20,029 nucleotides of DNA from Dehalococcoidales bacterium (GTDB lineage: Bacteria > Chloroflexota > Dehalococcoidia > Dehalococcoidales > Fen-1064): NCBI GenBank assembly GCA_016929875.1, contig JAFGHZ010000050.1, forward strand, positions 1 through 20,029, written 5' to 3'. The notes under the pieces were generated by a model, which was not told the origin of the DNA, made no database searches, and saw only the letters and a list, made by a program, of their open reading frames with translations. A program made the translations under genes and the position numbers. This document shows, piece by piece, positions 14,498 through 20,029 of this stretch. Positions within the stretch are counted from its first letter, which is position 1. Each line of letters begins with the position of its first letter.

Positions 14498-16192
14498 TTG
14501 GAACAATCGGAAGAAAAGAAACAGCTGATTGCCGTCGCGCGCGGACAAAAACCCGCCGACCTTATTCTATCCAATGCCCGCGTGGTCAATGTTTTTAACG
14601 GAAAAATCGAGCCGGGCAATGTGGCTGTTTATGGCGGCTATATCGCCGGTATCGGAGACTATGAGGAAGCAAAACAAACTATCGACCTGCAGGGCAAGTA
14701 TCTAATACCCGGACTCATCAACGGACACGTGCATATCGAAAGCTCTCTCCTCGATGTGGGGCAATACGCCCGCAGCGTGGTACCTGCCGGAACGACTTCC
14801 CTGGTGACTGACCTCCACGAAATCGCCAATGTCTGCGGATTGGACGGTATCCGGTATGTTCTCGACTGTGCCCGTAGCTTACCGCTGGATGTTTTTTTGA
14901 TGGCGCCTTCCTGTGTACCGGCAACACATCTGGAGACTTCCGGGGCCAGTCTAGACATTAACGATATACGGCGTATCCTCAGATTTAAGGAGTGCATCGG
15001 TCTGGGAGAGGTGATGAATTTCCCCGGTGTGCTGTCCGGCGATAAAAATGTTCTGGATAAGGTCGAAGCGGCCGGCGGCAAGATAATCGACGGCCATGCT
15101 CCTTCTCTCGCAGGAAAAGACCTGAACGCTTATATTGCGGCGGGCATCGGTTCCGACCACGAGTCCGTGAACCTAGCGGAAGCCGAAGAAAAGCTCCGCC
15201 GCGGGATGTACGTTATGATTCGCGAAGGCTCGTCCGAGAAGAACCTGGAAGCCCTTCTGCCGCTGGTGATGGACGAAACCTACCATAGATGTTTTTTTGT
15301 CGTGGACGACCGCAGCTGTTACGACCTGCTGAACGACGGCGATATCGACGCGGTTGTCAGGAAAGCGATCAGTCTGGGGTTGAATCCGGTCCGTGCGGTT
15401 CAAATGGCAACGATTAACACAGCGCAGTATTTCAGATTGGATAAACTGGGAGCGGTAGCGCCCGGTTACATCGCTAACCTGATTGTCTCCGGTGATTTGA
15501 AGACGTTCCCCATCGATATGGTCTTTTATAGAGGCTGTCAGGTGGGAGAAAACAGACGAGCGCTTTTCGAAGTGCCGAAATCGAGTCGTCAAAAGCTTAC
15601 CGGTACGGTGAAGATAAAACCGTTTAAGAAAGAGTCGTTGCAGCTTAAAATATCCGGTGCTGCCATGCCGGTGATTGAAATCGTTCCCGGCCAGATTATC
15701 ACACGCAAGCGTATGGAGAAAATTGCCGTTGTTCCCGATACCAAACGGGACATTTTGAAGGCAGTGGTTATAGAAAGGCATAATGCCACGGGCAATATCG
15801 GACTGGGACTGGTGAAAGGTTTCGGGCTGAAACGGGGAGCGCTGGCTTCTTCGGTGGCTCACGATTCCCATAACATTGTGGCAGTAGGTACCAACGACGA
15901 TGATATTTATCTTGCCGTCAGGGAAATAGAAAGATTGCAGGGGGGACTGGTGGTCGTTGCCGATGGAAGAGTTGCGGCCAGCCTGGCTTTACCGGTGGCC
16001 GGACTGCTTTCCGACGAACCCCTGGCGACGGTGGTGACCAGACTCGAAAAGGTAGAAAAAGCGGCAAAGATACTGGGTACAAAACTATCGTCGCCGTTCG
16101 CGACGCTGTCGTTCCTGGCATTGCCGGTAATTCCCGAACTCAGGCTGACCGATATGGGAATAGTGGACGTGATGCAGTTCAAGCTGATTTAG
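14498..16192 (+). CDS. ade: Adenine deaminase
   Basis: Hydrolyses adenine to hypoxanthine and ammonia; amidohydrolase family with a binuclear metal site, COG1001 type. 564 aa. GLINGHVHIESSLL (72-85) gives metal ligands His77 and His79; TDLHEIANVCG (104-114), APSCVPAT (136-143), GLGEVMNFPGV (168-178, Glu171), DGHAPSLAG (198-206, His200) and GSDHES (218-223, His221) follow. The C-terminal domain has SSVAHDSHNI and the closing LSFLALPVIPELRLTD. TTG start at 14498 is set by GGGGAGG 6 bases upstream. It follows the HAD gene by 50 bases and converges with the MaoC-type gene, leaving only 12 bases between stops and no visible terminator. It supplies hypoxanthine for hpt. Confidence 0.94.
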   Translation: MEQSEEKKQLIAVARGQKPADLILSNARVVNVFNGKIEPGNVAVYGGYIAGIGDYEEAKQTIDLQGKYLIPGLINGHVHIESSLLDVGQYARSVVPAGTTSLVTDLHEIANVCGLDGIRYVLDCARSLPLDVFLMAPSCVPATHLETSGASLDINDIRRILRFKECIGLGEVMNFPGVLSGDKNVLDKVEAAGGKIIDGHAPSLAGKDLNAYIAAGIGSDHESVNLAEAEEKLRRGMYVMIREGSSEKNLEALLPLVMDETYHRCFFVVDDRSCYDLLNDGDIDAVVRKAISLGLNPVRAVQMATINTAQYFRLDKLGAVAPGYIANLIVSGDLKTFPIDMVFYRGCQVGENRRALFEVPKSSRQKLTGTVKIKPFKKESLQLKISGAAMPVIEIVPGQIITRKRMEKIAVVPDTKRDILKAVVIERHNATGNIGLGLVKGFGLKRGALASSVAHDSHNIVAVGTNDDDIYLAVREIERLQGGLVVVADGRVAASLALPVAGLLSDEPLATVVTRLEKVEKAAKILGTKLSSPFATLSFLALPVIPELRLTDMGIVDVMQFKLI

Positions 16193-16204
16193 CGGGAGCG
16201 GTAA

Positions 16205-16669
16205 CTAGCTTCTGACGGGTAGAACGACAGTCGCTTTACCAGGTGTGGTGACTTCGCCTTTTCCGTTTTCGACCCTGATATTACAATCGACGAGGTGCTG
16301 GTCGCCCTCGATGTATTTCTTAGTGATTTCGCCTTTACACCACCATGTTTCGCCTTCCCGCGGCTCGGTCATGGTTTTCATCTGTCGGGGATAATCCATC
16401 GCCCGGTACTGACAGGAGAATTTTTTCAGTGTTCCCTGCTCACCCATCCAGTCGGTAACCAATTGTACCAGCCATTGCCTTTTCAGTGCGCCGTGAACAA
16501 TCGGTTTGCCGACCCCGACGGATTCGGCGAAAACCACATCGTAGTGGAGCGGGTTGAAATCGCCGGAGGCACCCGCCCATTTGACCAGCATTTGAGAGGT
16601 CGCTATTTTCGCGAGGGGTGTTATTGCCGCCCCGACCTCGATATCTTCCCAGTAGATTTGCTCAGACAT
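16205..16669 (-). CDS. MaoC-family hydratase, catalytic (HadB-like) subunit
   Basis: 154 aa single hot-dog domain. The hydratase-2 motif is intact: WAGASGDFNPLHYD (31-44), with catalytic Asp37 and His42, followed by GVGKPIVHGAL, the usual substrate-tunnel segment. Such proteins hydrate enoyl-type thioesters (CoA or ACP) with R-stereochemistry, or dehydrate 3-hydroxyacyl thioesters. Its start overlaps the end of the upstream MaoC-like gene by 8 bases, so the two are coupled and likely form a heterodimer as in HadAB/HadBC or two-chain mesaconyl/methylfumaryl-CoA hydratases. The substrate is unknown: no acyl-CoA ligase, thiolase or reductase is beside it. Confidence 0.88.
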   Translation of the reverse strand: MSEQIYWEDIEVGAAITPLAKIATSQMLVKWAGASGDFNPLHYDVVFAESVGVGKPIVHGALKRQWLVQLVTDWMGEQGTLKKFSCQYRAMDYPRQMKTMTEPREGETWWCKGEITKKYIEGDQHLVDCNIRVENGKGEVTTPGKATVVLPVRS

Positions 16670-17177
16670 TTGCCTGTTCCTTTTGTTGATTGATGGAACG
16701 CAGAATCATCGTAGCCATTGCTTTAGCGACGGTATTGCCTTTCTGATTCACGTAAACCGTCTCCATGTTTATAAATACCAGGCTCGTCGTACTTCCGGCC
16801 CTTTCCCTGATATTGGTGACGGTCGTCTTATTAGTGAGGGTATCGCCGGCATATATCGGCGAGAAAAATTCGTATTCCATACCGCCGTCGACAACCGACG
16901 CGAACGGATATCCTGCTTTCTCCATGACAGTGACGACTTCCAGCGGTACTTCAACCAGCAGGGCACTGCCTTTGTCTGGATTTTTGGGCCAGCCGAAAAA
17001 TCCCGGCGGTGCGATAATCGAGCCGTATCTCGATTTCCGGGCGTAGTCTTCATCTTCGTAGAGGGGATTGGATTCACCCACGGCGTCGGCGAACTTGCGA
17101 ATGGCGCCATTTTCTATTTCGTTGATTCTTTCCGGCGTGCTCATGCCGATAAGGTTTTTGGTTTCTTCAGGTAACAT
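16662..17177 (-). CDS. MaoC-like (FAS1-type dehydratase) partner subunit, HadA-like
   Basis: 171 aa hot-dog protein resembling the N-terminal half of two-domain MaoC dehydratases. The region matching the catalytic motif reads FADAVGESNPLYEDEDYA (29-46): NP is kept but the Asp is Glu and the His is Tyr, as in non-catalytic HadA/HadC subunits. APPGFFGWP (56-64), GMEYEFFSPIYAGDTL and the C-terminal hot-dog strand are typical. ATG at 17177, with GGAAG 7 bases upstream; MSTPERI at residue 12 is a possible later start. It is transcribed first, from a promoter with a perfect -35, and overlaps the catalytic subunit gene by 8 bases. Expected to shape the acyl-binding tunnel of the heterodimer. Confidence 0.85.
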   Translation of the reverse strand: MLPEETKNLIGMSTPERINEIENGAIRKFADAVGESNPLYEDEDYARKSRYGSIIAPPGFFGWPKNPDKGSALLVEVPLEVVTVMEKAGYPFASVVDGGMEYEFFSPIYAGDTLTNKTTVTNIRERAGSTTSLVFINMETVYVNQKGNTVAKAMATMILRSINQQKEQANV

Positions 17178-17209
17178 TTTACGTCTTCCAGTCCGATATT
17201 ATTCACAAT

Positions 17210-17237
17210 TTTATCTTCATCATATGTTCGGTGTCAA
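17210..17237 (-). promoter_or_regulatory. Promoter of the MaoC-type gene pair
   Basis: On the minus strand TTGACA (17237-17232), 16-base spacer, GATAAA (17215-17210); predicted start about 17203, with a leader of about 26 bases carrying the GGAAG site. Confidence 0.55.
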
Positions 17238-17290
17238 ATTGTGAAACTGCAATGGCTACCTGTGGTTTATTATTCCACAGTCCTATCACA

Positions 17291-17410
17291 CAACCCTTTC
17301 GCAAGTCAGGGCAAGCGACCCTCTACTTAATCTCCTCCCTCTTAGGGAGGAGAAATAATAACGAGAGGGAGGGCATTTGCCCTCCCTCTTCTGGAGCTTC
17401 TACCTAATCC
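17291..17410 (+). repeat. 120-bp double-hairpin repeat (copy 1)
   Basis: Hairpin 1 is TCTCCTCCCT-CTT-AGGGAGGAGA (17331-17353, 10-bp perfect stem). Hairpin 2 is AGAGGGAGGGC-ATTT-GCCCTCCCTCT (17364-17389, 11-bp perfect stem). The 5' part holds CAACCCTTTCG and CAGGGCAAGCGACCCTCTACTTAA. A second copy in the same orientation lies at 19034-19150. Here the repeat lies between two divergent genes, so the hairpins cannot be a terminator for either. It fills most of the 381-base gap 17178-17558, which otherwise contains only two promoters. Confidence 0.8.
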
Positions 17411-17496
17411 CATCGGATATGGTAGGTATCAACCAAACGGGCCGATTCGAATAAAAATATGACCCGTGAATTGGGCTGTTCCTGGCCCCTTTTATC

Positions 17497-17526
17497 TTGA
17501 CATCGAGTTCTATTCTCTTGCATAAT
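17497..17526 (+). promoter_or_regulatory. Universal stress protein gene promoter
   Basis: TTGACA (17497-17502), 18-base spacer, CATAAT (17521-17526); predicted start about 17533, leader about 26 bases with AGGAG at 17547-17551. Confidence 0.65.
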
Positions 17527-17558
17527 AGGGCTTGCATATCCGATACAGGAGCGATAGG

Positions 17559-18044
17559 GTGTTCCAACGCATTTTAGTCCCTCTAGACGGCTCGAGATTG
17601 AGTACTCAAGCCGTCCCTTTTGCCGTTGAAATTGCCAAACGTTTCAGTGCCGAAGTGGTTCTCGTGCGTGTCCTCGCCCCTTCCAGTGTAACTACGGTAC
17701 TGCAATCTAACGGTAAGAAGACCAACGGTACTGACGACATCATCGCTCAAGAGGTACCGTTCAAGGATGTCGACAACGTTGCTAATGCCAAGCGATATCT
17801 GGTGAACTGGTCCCAATCGATTAAATCTCAGGGTGTCAAGTCCTCTTACCAGGTTACGGTCGGCACGCCCGCCAAGTCGATTATGGACCTCGCCGATTCC
17901 CAGGGGATTTCATTAATCGTGATGATGAGCCACGGGCGCGGCTGGTTCAAGCGGGCGATTATGGGCAGTGTGGCGGACGCAATTCTTCGCGGGTCGAAGG
18001 TGCCGGTACTGGTTGTCAGGCCGAAGACAGCTGAGGGCAAATAA
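17559..18044 (+). CDS. Universal stress protein, UspA family
   Basis: 161 aa single Usp domain. The N-terminal strand is FQRILVPLDGS with conserved Asp10. The C-terminal nucleotide-binding segment is MMSHGRGWFKRAIMGSVADAIL followed by KVPVLVVRP, matching the G-2x-G-9x-G-(S/T) ATP motif except that Met replaces the first Gly. GTG at 17559 is taken as the start because AGGAG lies 7 bases before it and the family begins right there. An upstream in-frame TTG at 17532 falls at the expected transcription start. Usp proteins help survival under stress by poorly defined nucleotide-linked mechanisms. It is tail-to-tail with the VLRF1 gene: the two stop codons are adjacent with no base between. Both genes are enclosed by direct copies of a double-hairpin repeat. 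Confidence 0.9.
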   Translation: MFQRILVPLDGSRLSTQAVPFAVEIAKRFSAEVVLVRVLAPSSVTTVLQSNGKKTNGTDDIIAQEVPFKDVDNVANAKRYLVNWSQSIKSQGVKSSYQVTVGTPAKSIMDLADSQGISLIVMMSHGRGWFKRAIMGSVADAILRGSKVPVLVVRPKTAEGK

Positions 18045-18794
18045 TTACTGTTCTTCCTGCCATTTGGTGATCTTACTCGACCAGATGCCGATAACTGCTT
18101 TCTCCAGTACATTAAGACGCGGGTCGGGGATTTCGAGTAAAGGCGGCAATAGTCTGTTTTCGAACTGTTGAAGAAACGGGCGCTGTTTTTTTAATTGGTC
18201 GATGGTCGTCCGGGCGCCGCCGTAAACCAGAAAATCGAACTTCTTTGCGTAAGGCCCGAACCTCTCTTCGATATGCTCTCCTGCTCTTTTCAGAAAATGG
18301 TGTGTCTGGTCCTGCCGTCGTCTCTGAAAGCGTGCCGCGGAAGAGCCTCCCTGCCGGTGTCGTCCGTGTACCAGTCCCGTCCCCGTGTTATGCTCGAGCA
18401 GTTTTTCCCCCCGACAGATGCCGATAGAATACGAACCTAACCGTACCAGTATGATGCCGATGGTGAAGTCGCGGGCGAGCAGGGAAGACAGCGGCCCGAT
18501 ATCGTAGCCGTCGGTGATGTAATTTTCTTTGAGAGGGAAAGGCGGTGAAACAAGATATTTCTGCGATGTTCCCAGGAAAAGGGCTGAGCCGGTCAGAGAA
18601 CCGGATGCCGATTTGACGATATCCGGAGGAACCGTCTGTGTGACGGGGGATTTTTTGAACAGGGTTTCTATATCCGCCATCGGCATACCGGCAGGCAGAT
18701 AGATGGTGGTTGCCGGATTACCTTCTGCTTCCAATTGTTGCAGCAGGGCGATAGTTTTTTGTCGGGTGAGTTTAAAGTTTCTAATGGTCGGCAT
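18045..18794 (-). CDS. VLRF1-type (Vms1/eRF1-like) release factor, Actinobacteria/Chloroflexi group
   Basis: 249 aa. The central domain has strands FTIGIILVRLGSYSIGIC (110-127), then TGTGLVHGRHRQGGSSAARFQRRR (137-160) and FDFLVYGG (187-193). The HGRHRQGGSSAARFxRRR loop is the mark of acVLRF1 proteins, bacterial members of the eRF1/Vms1 fold proposed to hydrolyse peptidyl-tRNA. The loop has GGSS, not the GGQ of eRF1; Gln148 just before the glycines is a possible functional equivalent. The N-terminal part (1-100) is a less conserved alpha/beta region, and the C-terminus (200-249) is helical. The ATG at 18794 has AGGGG 8 bases upstream. It is codirectional with mutS2, which lies 366 bases upstream across repeats. 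Function is inferred from the family: release of nascent chains on stalled or split ribosomes. Confidence 0.82.
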   Translation of the reverse strand: MPTIRNFKLTRQKTIALLQQLEAEGNPATTIYLPAGMPMADIETLFKKSPVTQTVPPDIVKSASGSLTGSALFLGTSQKYLVSPPFPLKENYITDGYDIGPLSSLLARDFTIGIILVRLGSYSIGICRGEKLLEHNTGTGLVHGRHRQGGSSAARFQRRRQDQTHHFLKRAGEHIEERFGPYAKKFDFLVYGGARTTIDQLKKQRPFLQQFENRLLPPLLEIPDPRLNVLEKAVIGIWSSKITKWQEEQ

Positions 18795-18887
18795 GTCGTT
18801 TTCCCCTGATAATAATTATGCTTGTTAGAAGTTTAGCATAATTCCAGAGGTTATATATACACTTCGACAGGCGTAGTGCAAGCACAG

Positions 18888-19010
18888 CCCTTTCGACTAT
18901 GCTCAGGACAAGCGACCCACGACTTTGTTCTTGTGAAAAGAACAAAGAAGTTCCAAATTCCAACAGCCAATAATCAAGCGGGGGTTCAACGACCCTCTAA
19001 AACTCCCTCT
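18888..19010. repeat. Mosaic of dispersed repeats and a hairpin between mutS2 and the VLRF1 gene
   Basis: CCCTTTCGACTATGCTCAGGACAAGCGACCC (18888-18918; key blocks CCTTTCGACT and CAAGCGACCC) is nearly repeated at 19037-19067. CTTTGTTCTT-GTGAA-AAGAACAAAG (18923-18947) is a perfect 10-bp hairpin. TTCCAAATTCCA (18951-18962) with AATAATCAAG (18969-18978) is the second copy of the repeat at 9951-10015. No gene is supported in 18795-19160. Confidence 0.6.
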
Positions 19011-19033
19011 GGAAGCCGTGGTATTTGTTTGCG

Positions 19034-19150
19034 CAACCCTTTCGACTGCGCTCAGGGCAAGCGACCCTCTACTTAATCTCCTCCCATAGAGGAGGAGAAA
19101 TAATAACGAGAGGAAGGGCGTTCGCCCTTCCTCTTCTAGAACTCCTATCC
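19034..19150 (+). repeat. Double-hairpin repeat (copy 2)
   Basis: Same order as copy 1. Hairpin 1 is TCTCCTCC/GGAGGAGA (19077-19084 with 19091-19098). Hairpin 2 is AGAGGAAGGGC-GTTC-GCCCTTCCTCT (19109-19134, 11-bp stem). Compared with copy 1, stem position 6 changes from G:C to A:T on both arms, and the loop changes from ATTT to GTTC. Read on the minus strand, the hairpin follows the mutS2 stop by 26 bases and is trailed by a T-rich stretch, so this copy may also end mutS2 transcription. Confidence 0.8.
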
Positions 19151-19160
19151 AATGCTTTAA

Positions 19161-20029
19161 TCACAGATTGGCGACGGTGACGCCGTTACCGCCTTCGCCT
19201 TTTTCCCCGGGGCGGAAGGATTTTACCAGCGGGTGAGATTTCAGAAGCTCACGGACAATTTGACGCAGAGTACCCGTGCCGCTGCCGTGTACGATGCGTA
19301 CCTGACTGAGGTTCGACAGGCTGGCGGCGTCGAGGTATTTATCCAGCAGAAGCTCCACTTCTTCGGCGCGTTTCCCCAGCAGGAGCAGTTCGGGGGGAAC
19401 GGCTTTTGCGGACGACGGTTTGATAAGCGAAATATAAGACGATGCTCCTCCGTCGGCGGAAGGTATGATTTTATCCACCCCGTTCAGTCCCAGCTTGATT
19501 CTGGTCTGTCCTGCCTGAACTTCAATCTCCCTGCTTTCTTCATTTACTTTTATGACCCGCGCTTCGAGGTCGGCTTCTTTGAGATGAACGGTGTCGCCGA
19601 CAGCGATGGAGTTATCTTCCTGCGGTTCGTTCCCGCTTGTCTGGGTCTGCCATTTAACGGTCCTGATTTTTTCCTGGATTGAAGCCAGCTTCTTTCGGGT
19701 GTGTTCGATAGAGTCTTTAGACTTCTGCTGTTTACGCAATTCGGTCAGAGCCTGCCGGATTTCCCTCTGTAAGTCGGCGGCTTCGGTGACTACTCTGTCT
19801 CTGGTCTCCTGGATGACAGATTTTTCCTTAGAATTCAAATCGTCGAGCTTCTTTTCAAATTCGTTTTTCAGTCGTTCGGCGTCCTGCCTCAGCTTTTCCT
19901 GCTCGAGGCGGACAGCCTGCAGTTTATCTCTTTCTTCCGCCAGGTGCGCCAGCAGAGCTTCTACTTCCTGAGTCGTCCTGGAAAGCATGCCGCGGGCGCT
20001 TTCGATGATGTCGGCATCCAGTCCGAGAC
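19161..20029 (-). CDS. mutS2: MutS2 / RqcU, C-terminal part (5' end outside window)
   Basis: The last 288 residues of a MutS2 protein, open to the right edge. It starts inside LGLDADIIESARGM, the end of the ATPase domain. A long coiled coil follows (about residues 14-120, rich in Glu, Lys and Arg). Then comes a small KOW/SH3-like domain (VGDTVHLKEADLEARVIKVNEESREIEVQ...RIKLGLNGVDKI), and a C-terminal Smr domain (ELLLLGKRAEEVELLLDKYL...VRIVHGSGTGTLRQIVRE...FRPGEKGEGGNGVTVANL). Bacillus MutS2 senses collided ribosomes and splits them, feeding ribosome quality control; older work proposed anti-recombination. In the Smr domain the usual ELDLRG reads ELLLLG: the Asp and Arg linked to nuclease activity are both Leu, while HGxGTG is kept. 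So a nuclease role is doubtful here. Confidence 0.93.
   Translation of the reverse strand, partial: LGLDADIIESARGMLSRTTQEVEALLAHLAEERDKLQAVRLEQEKLRQDAERLKNEFEKKLDDLNSKEKSVIQETRDRVVTEAADLQREIRQALTELRKQQKSKDSIEHTRKKLASIQEKIRTVKWQTQTSGNEPQEDNSIAVGDTVHLKEADLEARVIKVNEESREIEVQAGQTRIKLGLNGVDKIIPSADGGASSYISLIKPSSAKAVPPELLLLGKRAEEVELLLDKYLDAASLSNLSQVRIVHGSGTGTLRQIVRELLKSHPLVKSFRPGEKGEGGNGVTVANL

Noticed and set aside
15173..15871. 232-aa open frame opposite adenine deaminase
   Set aside because: Antisense to a strongly supported gene and with low-complexity, non-protein-like content; same for the frames opposite mutS (4149-4742), nfnA (10136-10918) and argJ (1292-1732).
17331..17390. Double hairpin as a terminator
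   Set aside because: This copy lies between divergent genes and has no T-run after the stem on the plus strand; a repeat explains it better.
17532..17558. TTG start for the universal stress protein
   Set aside because: It lies at the predicted start of transcription; GTG 17559 has a well-spaced AGGAG and matches the family N-terminus.
1..20029. CRISPR array, tRNA or rRNA genes, complete insertion sequence, prophage genes
   Set aside because: Searched by eye on both strands; repeats are dispersed and palindromic without regular spacers, and no transposase, integrase, tRNA cloverleaf or rRNA segment was recognised.

Overview
The window looks like chromosomal DNA from a moderate-GC bacterium, most probably Chloroflexota, class Dehalococcoidia. 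This is inferred from protein character: a VLRF1-type release factor of the kind known from Actinobacteria and Chloroflexi, a guanylate kinase with the P-loop ending GKDAV, an electron-bifurcating NfnAB/SudAB-type pair, and many short palindromic intergenic repeats. No rRNA, tRNA, CRISPR array or complete insertion sequence was seen. Most genes are housekeeping or central metabolism.

Layout. 1-1849 (minus): arginine synthesis, argJ followed by argB, which runs off the left edge. 2111-3226 (plus): an AT-rich island of two membrane-protein genes, the second with a transglutaminase/papain-like Cys-His arrangement. 3391-7320 (plus): mutS and a GT-C type membrane glycosyltransferase, closed by a hairpin terminator. 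7625-8029: small membrane protein, convergent with a fumarylacetoacetate hydrolase family enzyme (8019-8777, minus). 8912-9837 (minus): remA-gmk. 10184-12445 (plus): NfnAB/SudAB-type flavoprotein pair; both genes appear to begin at non-canonical codons (CTG and ATC). 12728-13087: DUF4870-like membrane protein. 13210-16192 (plus): purine salvage set of hpt, a HAD phosphatase and adenine deaminase. 16205-17177 (minus): a two-subunit MaoC/HadAB-like hydratase. 17559-18044: universal stress protein. 18045-18794 (minus): VLRF1 release factor. 19161-end (minus): C-terminal third of MutS2 with KOW-like and Smr domains.

The most interesting region is the right end. MutS2 (RqcU in Bacillus, a ribosome-collision factor that splits stalled ribosomes) lies just upstream of, and codirectional with, a VLRF1 protein, whose eukaryotic relatives Vms1/ANKZF1 release nascent chains from split large subunits. 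This suggests a ribosome-rescue neighbourhood. The VLRF1 and stress-protein genes are bracketed by two direct copies of a 120-base double-hairpin repeat whose stems show a compensatory base change. Other points: near-leaderless promoters at argJ, the AT-rich island and mutS; a guanylate kinase P-loop without its usual Ser/Thr; an Smr domain lacking its D and R; and several families of dispersed repeats filling most gaps between genes. Promoters close to the sigma70/sigmaA consensus can be read ahead of most transcription units.
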